Made by a program: the position numbers and the translations under genes. Shown one piece after another: positions 27,523-36,017 of a DNA stretch of 64,000 nt. Under the pieces are notes generated by a model. It had not been told where the DNA came from and searched no databases. It was given only the letters and a program-made list of their open reading frames with translations. Position 1 is the first letter of the stretch. Every line of letters begins with the position of its first letter. This DNA is from JBQTGK01 sp052400665 (lineage in GTDB: Bacteria; Bacteroidota; Bacteroidia; Bacteroidales; Marinifilaceae), in the NCBI GenBank assembly GCA_052400665.1, contig JBQTGK010000004.1; one strand, given 5' to 3'.

Positions 27523-28965
27523 ATGACGATGAAAAATCTAATATATATATTAATTACAGTATTTCTCTTTACATCCTGTGATGAGTACCTGGATGAAAAA
27601 CCAGATAAAAATCAGCAGGAAGTGGAATTTGTTTCTGACATTAACTTGTTGTTGAATAGAACCTCAGGAGGTTTTATTAAAGATGTTAATTTTTCCAATA
27701 CCTGTGGCGATCAGGAATATCACCAGGAGGTATACAATGTGTTCGGACCTTGGTTAAGTTTTCCTGATATACAGGAAAGTGTATGGAAAGATGATATATC
27801 AAGTGTTAGCAATTCTTCGTGGAGTGCAGCTTATGAAGCAATATGGTTTGCCAACTTTGTAATCAACTCAATTGATGGTTTAGAAGGAGATGCTGATGAA
27901 AAGGCAAATTTAAAAGCAGAGGTACACTTGATAAAGGCCTATAAGCAATTCAATTTGGCATTGAAACATTGTTTGTATCCTTCTAATGAGAATAGGAACG
28001 AATTAGGTATACCCCTAAAGAATGAAACGGAGTTTGGTCAATTAACAGTTAGAGCTTCATTACAAGAAACTTTTGAACAAATTGAGGCTGATCTTATTGA
28101 AGGGCTGAAAATCGATAAACCAAGAACTAATAGTTGGAGGGAAAGTAATGCATCGGCAGCAGCCCTTGCAGCGAGATATTACCTGTATGTTCAGGATTTT
28201 GTTAATGCTAAGAAGTATGCAGAAGAAGCGATTACTCTTCATTCAACAATGATAAATTTAGAAAATGACATTACTTTATCGCCTTCATATGGTGGTTCTT
28301 TAGTTGCTCATACATCAAGAATTGCTTCATATAGTTCAGAATTTTATACGAGCTGGGAAAGTCAGTACAAAATGTATTATGACGATGCTACAGGCCTTTT
28401 TATGACACCTAGTAAGGACTTATTGGATGCCTATGAGCCTGAAGATTTAAGACTGCAGTATTTCTTCTCGGATGCTTACTTTAAAACATTCTATGGCTTA
28501 ACCGAGAATAATATGACATACGCAAGAAATGGTAATCTGTTAACAGGTACCGATGTTGCAGAAATGTATTTGATTCTTGCTGAATGTGCTGCAAGAAATA
28601 ATGATTTCACAACTTGTATGCAAAATGTAGAACAGGTGAGAGTAAATAGATTCGCGGCCGCCGACTATTCGGCATTACCTGTGGTAGGTTCTGTAAAAGA
28701 AGCTGTTGAGTTGATTGCCAATGAAAGATGGAGAGAATTTCCGTTTACATCGCTTAGATGGTATGATGTAAAACGCTTAAATGCAGAAGGTTTAATCGAT
28801 CCAATAATTTTGTCGAAAGATTACTTTGAAGTGGGTGAGTCTGCTATTGATTTTACTACTTCGAAAGTATATACACTTGAACCAGGTACGAGAAAATATG
28901 CTCGTCCAATTCCTATGGAAGTGATTACCTTAACTGGTGGATCAGTTGAGCAAAATACTTACTAA
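27523..28965 (+). CDS. SusD/RagB-like outer membrane lipoprotein, cassette 1
   Basis: 480 aa. The lipobox is LFTSC, followed by DEYLDEKPDKNQQEV, the typical SusD start. SusD-like helical parts include LKAEVHLIKAYKQFNLALKHC, AAALAARYYLYVQDFVNAKKYAEEA and the C-terminal ELIANERWREFPFTSLRWYDVKRLN, ending RPIPMEVITLTGGSVEQNTY, a tail also seen in the second cassette (VLEQNTY). It starts six bases after the SusC stop; ATG 27529 with AAGGA just upstream is an alternative start. It forms the lid of the SusC channel. Substrate unknown. Confidence 0.93.
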   Translation: MTMKNLIYILITVFLFTSCDEYLDEKPDKNQQEVEFVSDINLLLNRTSGGFIKDVNFSNTCGDQEYHQEVYNVFGPWLSFPDIQESVWKDDISSVSNSSWSAAYEAIWFANFVINSIDGLEGDADEKANLKAEVHLIKAYKQFNLALKHCLYPSNENRNELGIPLKNETEFGQLTVRASLQETFEQIEADLIEGLKIDKPRTNSWRESNASAAALAARYYLYVQDFVNAKKYAEEAITLHSTMINLENDITLSPSYGGSLVAHTSRIASYSSEFYTSWESQYKMYYDDATGLFMTPSKDLLDAYEPEDLRLQYFFSDAYFKTFYGLTENNMTYARNGNLLTGTDVAEMYLILAECAARNNDFTTCMQNVEQVRVNRFAAADYSALPVVGSVKEAVELIANERWREFPFTSLRWYDVKRLNAEGLIDPIILSKDYFEVGESAIDFTTSKVYTLEPGTRKYARPIPMEVITLTGGSVEQNTY

Positions 28966-28995
28966 ACAAGTTTAATAAATAGTTTTATAATAAAT

Positions 28996-29019
28996 AAAAG
29001 CCTCTTCGGAGGCTTTTTT
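28996..29019 (+). terminator. Rho-independent terminator after susD, cassette 1
   Basis: 9-bp stem AAAAGCCTC / GAGGCTTTT with a TTCG tetraloop and a T-run directly after. It may reduce read-through from susCD into the thioredoxin-like genes; the next ATG follows 12 bases later, so some read-through is likely. Confidence 0.85.
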
Positions 29020-29031
29020 AAAACCAATAAA

Positions 29032-30183
29032 ATGAAAAATATAAGTCTGATATTATTAGTCATAATGGCTATAATATCAAGTTGTTCGCAAAAACAAGAC
29101 AATTCGTTTCAAATTACAGGAACTGGGTGGGAAAAGTACAATGGAAAAGAATTACGTGTATTGGTGCGTGATACTTCAGATACTGGCATGGCAGAAGTTG
29201 GAACTGGAATTATTGAAAATGGACAGTTCGTAATTATAGGTTCAATAGAACATCCACAATCCGCTTTTTTAGGTATTTATACTACCGATGGAGAGTTTGC
29301 GGGGTGGAAACAGAATTATATTGCAGAACCAGGTAAGATTTCAATGGAGCTAAAGGAGGGTGATAAGAAAGCTAGCATTTTAGGTGGGAAATATTATGAT
29401 ATTCTATTCAAAGATATTGCTGAGATTCCTGAAATTAAAACAGCAAAACAAGAGTTGGATGCATATTCAAAAGAGTTTTATGCGCTTAAAAAAGAAGAGC
29501 AAGATCAAGCAGCTCAGGATCAGTTCTTGAAACTGTATCGTCAACATGACGACCTTTTAAAAAATGCTTATATGGATTTATTGAAAAATCATGAAGATCC
29601 ATATGTAAGGTTATTGAGTATTTCTCAGTTGCGTGGAGTAAAGAATGTAAAAGAAGAGCTAGCTAATTTGGAGAAAATAATTGGTGCGGTTCCGGAAATT
29701 CAAATGTATAGGTACTCTATGAAAAAGGCTGAAACAATGGCCAAAAATAGAAAAATAGTTGATATAGGTAGTGTGGTAAAGGATTTTACTGCTAAAAATT
29801 TAGAGGGAGAATCTTTTAATCTGGCTGATGTGTTAAAAGAAAATAAGTATGTATTGGTAGAGTTTTGGGCTTCGTGGTGTGCTCCATGCAGAGCGGAAAT
29901 TCCTCACATGAAAGATGCTTATGCTAATTTTAAAAATAAAGATTTTGAGATCGTATCTTTCACTTTAGATCACTTGGAAAAATCTTGGAAAAAAGCTTCT
30001 GACAAAGAACAGATTCCGTGGATTAATGTGGGGGACCTAAAGGCTTATAAGAGTCCAGTTGTGCAGATGTATGGTGTACAGGGAGTGCCAGCAAATTATC
30101 TGGTTAATAATAAAGGAGAAATTGTTGCACTTAACCTTCGAGGCAAAAAATTGGATGAGAAATTAGAGGTGCTTCTAAATTAG
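29032..30183 (+). CDS. TlpA-like thioredoxin-fold lipoprotein with DUF4369-like N-terminus
   Basis: 383 aa. The lipoprotein signal ends ISSC. The N-terminal beta-rich DUF4369-like region (about residues 25-115, FQITGTGWEKYNGKELRVLV) and a helical linker precede a C-terminal TlpA/AhpC-type thioredoxin domain (about 245-383). The active site is FWASWCAPCRAEIPHMKD, with VQGVPANYLVNNKGEIV as cis-Pro loop. It is expected to reduce or isomerise disulfides outside the cytoplasm, anchored to a membrane. It is the first of three such proteins after this SusCD pair. The partner protein that reduces it is not in the window. Confidence 0.88.
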   Translation: MKNISLILLVIMAIISSCSQKQDNSFQITGTGWEKYNGKELRVLVRDTSDTGMAEVGTGIIENGQFVIIGSIEHPQSAFLGIYTTDGEFAGWKQNYIAEPGKISMELKEGDKKASILGGKYYDILFKDIAEIPEIKTAKQELDAYSKEFYALKKEEQDQAAQDQFLKLYRQHDDLLKNAYMDLLKNHEDPYVRLLSISQLRGVKNVKEELANLEKIIGAVPEIQMYRYSMKKAETMAKNRKIVDIGSVVKDFTAKNLEGESFNLADVLKENKYVLVEFWASWCAPCRAEIPHMKDAYANFKNKDFEIVSFTLDHLEKSWKKASDKEQIPWINVGDLKAYKSPVVQMYGVQGVPANYLVNNKGEIVALNLRGKKLDEKLEVLLN

Positions 30184-30208
30184 TTTGTCATAAATTATTT
30201 TTTTAATT

Positions 30209-30240
30209 AAAAAGCAGGTTCTGGTGAATCTGCTTTTTTT
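30209..30240 (+). terminator. Rho-independent terminator
   Basis: AAAGCAG / CTGCTTT stem followed by seven or more T. It ends the unit before the next thioredoxin-like gene at 30366. Confidence 0.8.
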
Positions 30241-30365
30241 GTTTTATGAGTCCCGTTCTAAAATAAGTTTACAAAAAATAGACTTTTTTTTAGGCCAATT
30301 GTTATACTGGTTTGTCATACTAGTGTACTAACAACAATGGGGGAATCCCTAAAAAACTAAACCAG

Positions 30366-31568
30366 ATGAAAAAAATATTAGGAATAATAATGGCATTGTT
30401 TTTATGCAGCAATTTATTTTCGCAAGGAATCGAATTTCAGCATGTTTCGTTTAAAGAAGCATTGGAAAAAGCAAAAGCAGAAAACAAAATGGTGTTCATG
30501 GATTGCTACACTACTTGGTGCGGACCCTGTAAGGCTCTGGCAAAAAACGTTTTTCCACAAAAAGAAGTTGGAGAGTACTATAATGCCAACTTTGTGAATC
30601 TTAAAATGGATATGGAAAAAGGAGAGGGACCAGAGTTATTGAAAAAATATGATGTAAAGGGTTTTCCCACTCTATTATTTATTGATTCGGACGGTAATGT
30701 ATTGTACAAAAGAGTGGGGGGAGGTTCTGCGAAAGATCTTATTACAGATGCAAAAAAGGCTACAGATCCTACAGAACGTATTGACTACGTGAAGAAAAAA
30801 TATGAAGAAGGCGATCGCAGCGAGGAAATTGTAATGAAATACATCGCTTTGTTGGCTAAAAACAAATTAAAAGAAGAATTGAAGAAAGTAGGAACTGAGC
30901 TTCTTGCTGGATTTTCAAATGAAGACCTATTGGATCCTGCTAAGTTTGAAACTTATAGAGTAGTCGGAGATGTAGTTGATAGTGAAAGATTTAAGTTTAT
31001 TCTGGATAACAAGAGTAAGTTTATTGCCATATCAAACGAAGAAGCTGTGAATGACTTTATAATGAACATATACGTTGAAAATATAAAATCTGCAGTAGGT
31101 GGTACTGATATTGAAAAGCTGAATACTGCTGTTGAACTGTTTGAAACTAAATATCCAGATCCGCGAAATTATTTTTTCAGTAGTCAATATTATGATAAGT
31201 TTTATCTAGAGAATAAGAATTTTGAAGCATGGTTTGAGTCTAAAGAAAAAGCTGCTGAAGGGCTTGTTTCAGGGGGAAAACAGTATCAGAATGTATTAAT
31301 TATGGCAGCATTTAGAGTAGCACAAGATCCTATTTTTGACAATATTGAGGGAGCTTATACTAAAGCAGAAGATTGGTTTAAACAAGTGGTTAAGTTCAAC
31401 GAAAACTATGTTTATTCATATTCAGGCCTAGCCTACTTGTATCAAAAAATGAATCAGAAAGAAGAAGCTTTAAAGAATGTTCTCCTTTCTATTAAAAAAT
31501 CCAAGGAGCAAGGGCATGAAGTAGATCAGCGAATTTTAGATTTACAGAAATCTATTGAAGAAATGTAA
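30366..31568 (+). CDS. Exported thioredoxin-family protein with helical C-terminal region
   Basis: 400 aa. Signal peptide MKKILGIIMALFLCSNLFSQ, probably cut by signal peptidase I since no lipobox Cys lies at the cut site. The thioredoxin domain comes first (residues about 25-140): MDCYTTWCGPCKALAKNVF with CGPC, then VKGFPTLLFIDSDGNV. The rest is alpha-helical with tetratricopeptide-like character near the end (YSGLAYLYQKMNQKEEALKNVLLSI). This differs from its neighbours, where the thioredoxin domain is C-terminal. It probably acts in the periplasm as a thiol reductase or chaperone-like protein; substrate unknown. Confidence 0.85.
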   Translation: MKKILGIIMALFLCSNLFSQGIEFQHVSFKEALEKAKAENKMVFMDCYTTWCGPCKALAKNVFPQKEVGEYYNANFVNLKMDMEKGEGPELLKKYDVKGFPTLLFIDSDGNVLYKRVGGGSAKDLITDAKKATDPTERIDYVKKKYEEGDRSEEIVMKYIALLAKNKLKEELKKVGTELLAGFSNEDLLDPAKFETYRVVGDVVDSERFKFILDNKSKFIAISNEEAVNDFIMNIYVENIKSAVGGTDIEKLNTAVELFETKYPDPRNYFFSSQYYDKFYLENKNFEAWFESKEKAAEGLVSGGKQYQNVLIMAAFRVAQDPIFDNIEGAYTKAEDWFKQVVKFNENYVYSYSGLAYLYQKMNQKEEALKNVLLSIKKSKEQGHEVDQRILDLQKSIEEM

Positions 31569-31821
31569 AGCATAATTTAGAAAGAGACATGTTTATAGGA
31601 GCTAAATAATTAATTGGTTAATTTTAGTTCAAGGCTAATTTATGAAAAATAATATGTTGGCCTCATCTTTGAAATTCTTTTGAAAATGATTAGGAATAAT
31701 TATCCATTTTAATTCCTAAGGAAGGAGAACAATTCGGCTCTTTCTGCTAAACCGGCTGAGTAATTCGAGGTGTTAAAACAACAAATTGAGAAATTATAAA
31801 ATCTATTAAAACTTAAATACA

Positions 31822-33156
31822 ATGAAAAATATAATACTGATTCTAGTATTTTGTTTCAGCTTAATTTCATGTGAAACAAAGCCTAAAACAGTTCATTTAA
31901 AAGGTGAATTGAAAAATTTTCCTTCCGAATTTATGATGACTAAAAACACTCCGGTTGGAATGCTTTTGAAAGAAGGTGTAAAAATTGTTTTGGATGAGCA
32001 AAACAAATTCGATCTTACATTTGACTTGGATAAACCAACTTATTATCGTTTAGGGAGAAATACACTGTATATCTCTCCAGGCGATCAAATCGAGTTGTTT
32101 TGTGATATGAATGCTCCAAAGTCTGCTAAGTTTTCTGGTGATGCGTCGTTAGCGTGCGAATATCTAAAATCAAAACCTTTTCCTAAAGGAGGATCTTATC
32201 TGTATGGCTATCAGGTTTTGGATGGTAATCCAGAAAAAGATGTTGTTCGCAAACGAATTGAAGATGTTGTATTAGCTAGACAAACAGAGCTGAATGCATT
32301 GAAAAATGTAAGTGCAAAGTTTAAAAAAATTGAGCATGGTAGAATTTTGTTTGATGCAGCTAATTCTTTAATGTCTTATAGCTTTTATGGAGCTTATATG
32401 GCAAAAATCCCAAGGGATAGCATGAAGAAATTTGGAGAAGAGTCAGCAGAATTCTTTAAAGAGGATATTGATAAATATTGCGCAAATGGAGGTGATGCTG
32501 ATTATTTGAGTATAGATACCTATCTTTCAGTTGTTGAGAGATGTGCGGGTATTGTTGGAGAGGAAAACATGGATCAGGAAATTTTAGATTTTCTAAATGC
32601 ATATGAATTGACCATGAATTTAGGATCCTCAGGCCCTGTTGCTTCGGTGTTGAATGATAAAGACAAATGTCTGGCAAAGATAAAGACACAAGTCTACATA
32701 GATGCGATAAATAAATCATTCAAAAAATATGATTTGATTATGCCAGGTATGTCAGCACCTGAACTGAATATGAAAAATAGAGCAGGTGAAGCTGTTAAGA
32801 TCTCTGATTTTAAAGGCAAATTTGTTGTAATTGATGTTTGGGCAACTTGGTGCGGACCATGTATTAAGGAATCTCCTTATTTCGAGAAATTAGCCGGGAA
32901 ATATAAAGGAAATGAGAACATTAAATTTGTAGCTATTAGTATTGATTCCGATTTAAAAGCCTGGGAAAAGTACTTGGCAAAACATGAAAAGCTTTCTGAG
33001 CAATTTGTTTGTAATAGAACCGAATTTGAGAAATACATTTTACAAGGAGTTCCTCGTTTTATGATTATTGGCAAAAAAGGTGAAATTATTGATGTATTTG
33101 CACCAACTCCATCAAATCCAAAATTGGAAGAAATGATTATACAGCAAATTGGGTAA
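31822..33156 (+). CDS. TlpA-like thioredoxin-fold lipoprotein
   Basis: 444 aa. The lipoprotein signal ends LISC, then ETKPKTVHLKG. About 300 residues of mixed beta and helical sequence without a family I can name are followed by a C-terminal TlpA domain: MPGMSAPELNMKNRAG, IDVWATWCGPCIKESPYFEKLA with CGPC, and LQGVPRFMIIGKKGEIID. The C-terminal half resembles the genes at 41454 and 46068, so these three probably form a subgroup. Role: extracytoplasmic disulfide reduction; substrate unknown. A terminator follows at 33179. The 253-bp gap before it has no clear promoter. Confidence 0.87.
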   Translation: MKNIILILVFCFSLISCETKPKTVHLKGELKNFPSEFMMTKNTPVGMLLKEGVKIVLDEQNKFDLTFDLDKPTYYRLGRNTLYISPGDQIELFCDMNAPKSAKFSGDASLACEYLKSKPFPKGGSYLYGYQVLDGNPEKDVVRKRIEDVVLARQTELNALKNVSAKFKKIEHGRILFDAANSLMSYSFYGAYMAKIPRDSMKKFGEESAEFFKEDIDKYCANGGDADYLSIDTYLSVVERCAGIVGEENMDQEILDFLNAYELTMNLGSSGPVASVLNDKDKCLAKIKTQVYIDAINKSFKKYDLIMPGMSAPELNMKNRAGEAVKISDFKGKFVVIDVWATWCGPCIKESPYFEKLAGKYKGNENIKFVAISIDSDLKAWEKYLAKHEKLSEQFVCNRTEFEKYILQGVPRFMIIGKKGEIIDVFAPTPSNPKLEEMIIQQIG

Positions 33157-33178
33157 GGAATATTAAAATTGTTGATTT

Positions 33179-33210
33179 AAAAGAGCGGTCATTATTATGA
33201 TTGCTCTTTT
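33179..33210 (+). terminator. Terminator at the end of cassette 1
   Basis: AAAAGAGC / GCTCTTTT, 8-bp perfect stem with a 16-base loop; the right arm itself ends in T4. It separates cassette 1 from the sigma gene of cassette 2. Confidence 0.75.
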
Positions 33211-33313
33211 CTCAGTTTACATTAGTAAGCTTATAAGATGATATTGGTAACATAAATTTTCCAATTAGTTTTTCTCTTCATCACAAAAAAGAACATTTTT
33301 ATGAAATAAGTGG

Positions 33314-33342
33314 TTGATTTTTTAAAATCATAAATATATTTG
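33314..33342 (+). promoter_or_regulatory. Promoter of second ECF sigma gene
   Basis: TTG at 33314-33316, 18 bases, then TATATTTG at 33335-33342. Spacing and boxes match the promoter of the first sigma gene (21702-21730) exactly, so both cassettes are probably started in the same way. Confidence 0.65.
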
Positions 33343-33361
33343 TAATCTAACCACATTAAGC

Positions 33362-33922
33362 ATGCCCACTGATTACAGCATTTTAGAAGCCATTAAAAAA
33401 GATAATAAGAAAGGCTTAGACAATCTTTTTGAAAGATACTACAAGCCGCTTGTCTTATTTGCTAATGCCTATTTGAATGATATTCATCTCTCCGAAGATA
33501 TCGTACAAGAGCAGTTTATTAAATTCTGGAATGATGAATTGTACAATAATATACAAACTTCGAAGGCTTTAAGTTCCTACCTGTTTACTTTGGTAAAGCA
33601 TGCTTCATTAAATCAGATAAAAAAAAATGATGTGTTAGCTAATACTGCCGAATTTACTCATTATGATATTGCCGAAGAAGAGGCAAAGCGTTTAGCCGAT
33701 GAAGGAATTAAAAAGGTTCACAATGCTTTGGCTGACTTACCAGAAAAAACTAGAAAAGTGGTTGAATGCATAATGATTCAAAATATGCGTTACAAAGAGG
33801 CTGCCGAAGAACTGGAAGTCTCGGTTAACACCATTAAAACCTTATTAAGAGGAGGTTTGGCTAAACTGAAAGAAAGCCTGAAAGATCGACAAGATTTGTT
33901 TATTTTGTTCTTTATGAAATAA
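33362..33922 (+). CDS. ECF RNA polymerase sigma factor, cassette 2
   Basis: 186 aa. Region 2 includes LFERYYKPLVLFANAYLND and LSEDIVQEQFIKFW; region 4 includes ALADLPEKTRKVVECIMIQNMRYKEAAEELEVSVNTIKTLLRGGLAKLK. It is clearly related in plan to the factor at 21758 but diverged in sequence. Its anti-sigma gene is not adjacent: an 824-bp repeat island (33923-34746) lies between. It is expected to drive the susC/susD operon at 36018 once released from FecR. Confidence 0.94.
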   Translation: MPTDYSILEAIKKDNKKGLDNLFERYYKPLVLFANAYLNDIHLSEDIVQEQFIKFWNDELYNNIQTSKALSSYLFTLVKHASLNQIKKNDVLANTAEFTHYDIAEEEAKRLADEGIKKVHNALADLPEKTRKVVECIMIQNMRYKEAAEELEVSVNTIKTLLRGGLAKLKESLKDRQDLFILFFMK

Positions 33923-33945
33923 AATTTCAATTATCAGTTATCAGT

Positions 33946-33990
33946 CATCCTGAAGGAAGCGGAGCGACGAAGGATCTCTTTAATTAAGGT
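33946..33990 (+). repeat. Dispersed repeat A, copy 1
   Basis: About 45 bases beginning CATCCTGAAGGAAGCGGAGC and ending TTTAATTAAGGT. A diverged copy in the same direction is at 34588-34632. Such GAAGGAAGCGGAGCGACGAAGG strings look like intergenic repeats of Bacteroidota rather than coding sequence. Confidence 0.7.
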
Positions 33991-34010
33991 GGAAAAGTGG
34001 AAAAGTGAAA

Positions 34011-34080
34011 AGGTGAAAAAGTCGAAAATTCATTAACCATTGACTACTGACCACTGACTAAACTGCTGAAAGCTGACTGC
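34011..34080 (+). repeat. Dispersed repeat B, copy 1
   Basis: About 70 bases rich in GAAAAAGTCGAAAA and ACCATTGACTACTGACC-type strings. A second copy in the same direction is at 34491-34560, so repeats A and B flank the 21-bp array in mirrored order. Confidence 0.65.
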
Positions 34081-34171
34081 TAACCTCTACTAAACAATAA
34101 ATTCAATTAACAAAAGCCCAAAACACAGGCAGAATACGAAACTCATTATCTTTAGTTTAACAGACCAGGGG

Positions 34172-34465
34172 GGTACCTCAGAGCTCCGAGTTGGTACTTC
34201 AGAGCTCCGAGTTGGTACTTCTGAGCTCCGGATTGGTACCTCAGAGCTCCGAGTTGGTACTTCTGAGCTCCGAGTTGGTACTTCAGAGCTTCGAATTGGT
34301 ACCTCAGAGCTCCGAGTTGGTACTTCTGAGCTCCGAGTTGGTACCTCAAAGCTCCGAATTGGTACCTCAGAGCTCTGGTTTCATACCTCCGAGGTAGGGG
34401 GGAGTACCTCAAAGCTCCGAATTAGTACCTCAAAGCTCCGGTTTTGTACCTCTGAGGTATAGGGG
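34172..34465. repeat. Tandem array of fourteen 21-bp units
   Basis: Fourteen units of exactly 21 bases with no indels. The common unit is GGTACCTCAGAGCTCCGAGTT or a close variant. Each holds a palindromic GAGCTC core in units 1-10, and many hold GGTACC. Units 11 and 14 differ: they contain TACCTC-N-GAGGTA palindromes followed by a G-run. Because 21 is a multiple of three, both strands stay open by chance as 7-residue repeats; no start signal or protein character supports translation. It is not a CRISPR, since there are no spacers. Confidence 0.9.
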
Positions 34466-34490
34466 TGGGACCAGCAAAGATCGAAGAGGC

Positions 34491-34560
34491 GAAAGTCGAA
34501 AAGTCTGAAAAGTCGAAGATCCAATAACCATTGACTACTGACTATTGTCTGCTGAGAGCT
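34491..34560 (+). repeat. Dispersed repeat B, copy 2
   Basis: Shares GAAAAGTC-GAA and the ACCATTGACTACTGACT string with 34011-34080, same orientation. Confidence 0.65.
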
Positions 34561-34587
34561 GGAAAGTGAAGATCGAAAGCCTGCAGT

Positions 34588-34632
34588 TATCCTGAGGGAA
34601 GCCGAGCGACGAAGGATTTCTTTAATTAAAGG
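34588..34632 (+). repeat. Dispersed repeat A, copy 2
   Basis: TATCCTGAGGGAAGCCGAGC through TTTAATTAAAGG, diverged from copy 1 by a handful of substitutions and in the same orientation. The remaining bases up to the anti-sigma start at 34747 show nothing I can name. Confidence 0.7.
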
Positions 34633-34746
34633 TCAAAGGTTAAAGTCCCTGTTTTTAGCTTTTTTCTAATTATCTTGAAAAAAAATCATTTTTTATTCAC
34701 CCATTTCAGTTAAAATTTTGTTCCACTAACAAATCAAAAGAAAAGA

Positions 34747-35898
34747 ATGGATAATCACAACGATCATATTGATAGAATAGTTGACTGTTTAGCAGGGAAA
34801 GCTTCTGAAGATCAGGTAAAAGAACTTGATCAGTGGCTTGCAGAGAGCGATGACAACAAGCAAGTCTATCGTGATGTGGTAAGATCATACTATCAGATAA
34901 ATAACAATGCCAATTGGGATAAGGTAAATGTTTTTGCTGCTAAAAAGAATATTAATTCGAAATTAAAAAGCAAAAAGAAAGTGCCTTTCTGGTCGATTGC
35001 TGCCTCTATTGCAGTAATGCTTGGAGTAGGACTTGCCGTTTTGTTTACTGATTTTAGTAAGGAGGAGCAATTGGCAAAAGCAGAAGTAATTGAAGCAGGA
35101 CAAAAAGGTGCTGAATTGATTCTATCCAATGGTCAATCTTATGAATTGAAAAATTCTCAAGATTTGTTGAAGGAAAAGGATGGTTCTGTTTTAAAAATTG
35201 ATTCAACAAAGGGTATTGTTTATGATACCAAAGCATCGAATAGACAGGAATTAATTTACAATACCATTAAGGTAGCCAGAGGACAAGAGTACAATATGCA
35301 ATTGGCCGATGGAACTAAGGTATGGATGAATGCAGATTCGGAATTGAAATTTCCTGTTGAGTTTGTTGGTACTAACAGAAAGGTATTTTTAAAAGGAGAA
35401 GCCTATTTTGATGTGGCAAAAAATAAAAACAAACAATTTATTGTGAATGCTCACGGACAGGATGTAAAAGTTTATGGTACCGAGTTTAATGTAAATGCTT
35501 ACGATGAGAGTTTGGTGAAAACCGTATTGGTAGAAGGTTGTGTAAGTGTTACAATGGAATCTTATGGTGTAGAAGAAGAAATGCTTCCAGGCGAATTGTT
35601 TATGGCAAATTGCAAGAACGGAAGTACAAGCAAACAAAAAGTGGATGTGTATCCTTATATCGCCTGGAAAGACGGCAATTTTATTTTCAGAAATGAGCGT
35701 TTGGAGGATATTATGCAGCGATTAGAGCGTTGGTATCAAATCAAAGTATTCTTTGCAGATCATGAGTCTAAGGAACAATTGTTGGTTGGTGATATGAAAC
35801 GTTACGATAGCATTGATAAGTTACTGTACTTTATTCAGAAAGGTACTAATGTACAGTTCGATGTAACTGGAGATGTAATAGTTGTAAAATCGAAATAA
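34747..35898 (+). CDS. FecR-family anti-sigma factor, cassette 2
   Basis: 383 aa. The cytoplasmic part (DHIDRIVDCLAGKASEDQVKELDQWL) is followed by one transmembrane helix (FWSIAASIAVMLGVGLAVLF) and the periplasmic FecR domain: VARGQEYNMQLADGTKVWMNADSELKF, VKVYGTEFNVNAYDE, then FIFRNERLEDIMQRLERWYQIKVFF. It pairs with the sigma factor at 33362 and the STN-bearing SusC at 36018. It closely matches the FecR at 22569 in layout, which supports cassette duplication. Confidence 0.93.
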   Translation: MDNHNDHIDRIVDCLAGKASEDQVKELDQWLAESDDNKQVYRDVVRSYYQINNNANWDKVNVFAAKKNINSKLKSKKKVPFWSIAASIAVMLGVGLAVLFTDFSKEEQLAKAEVIEAGQKGAELILSNGQSYELKNSQDLLKEKDGSVLKIDSTKGIVYDTKASNRQELIYNTIKVARGQEYNMQLADGTKVWMNADSELKFPVEFVGTNRKVFLKGEAYFDVAKNKNKQFIVNAHGQDVKVYGTEFNVNAYDESLVKTVLVEGCVSVTMESYGVEEEMLPGELFMANCKNGSTSKQKVDVYPYIAWKDGNFIFRNERLEDIMQRLERWYQIKVFFADHESKEQLLVGDMKRYDSIDKLLYFIQKGTNVQFDVTGDVIVVKSK

Positions 35899-35922
35899 TT
35901 CAAGAAAAATGAAATAAAAAAA

Positions 35923-35948
35923 ACGGAAAGTTCGGCAAAACCTTCCGT
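35923..35948 (+). promoter_or_regulatory. susC leader hairpin, cassette 2
   Basis: ACGGAAAG / CCTTCCGT (one mismatch), 10-base loop, 69 bases before the susC start. It resembles the elements before the other two susC genes. Confidence 0.45.
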
Positions 35949-36017
35949 CTAAATATCCCTGAATAAATATCGGTAAAATATTTATTCGAAATTTTTAACT
36001 CTTAACATTACAAATTT

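Noticed and set aside
34152..34412. Open frames on both strands across the 21-bp array
   Set aside because: They exist only because 21 is a multiple of three; the products are 7-residue repeats with no signal, domain or start context.
34172..34465. CRISPR array
   Set aside because: Units are directly adjacent with no unique spacers, and no cas gene is in the window.
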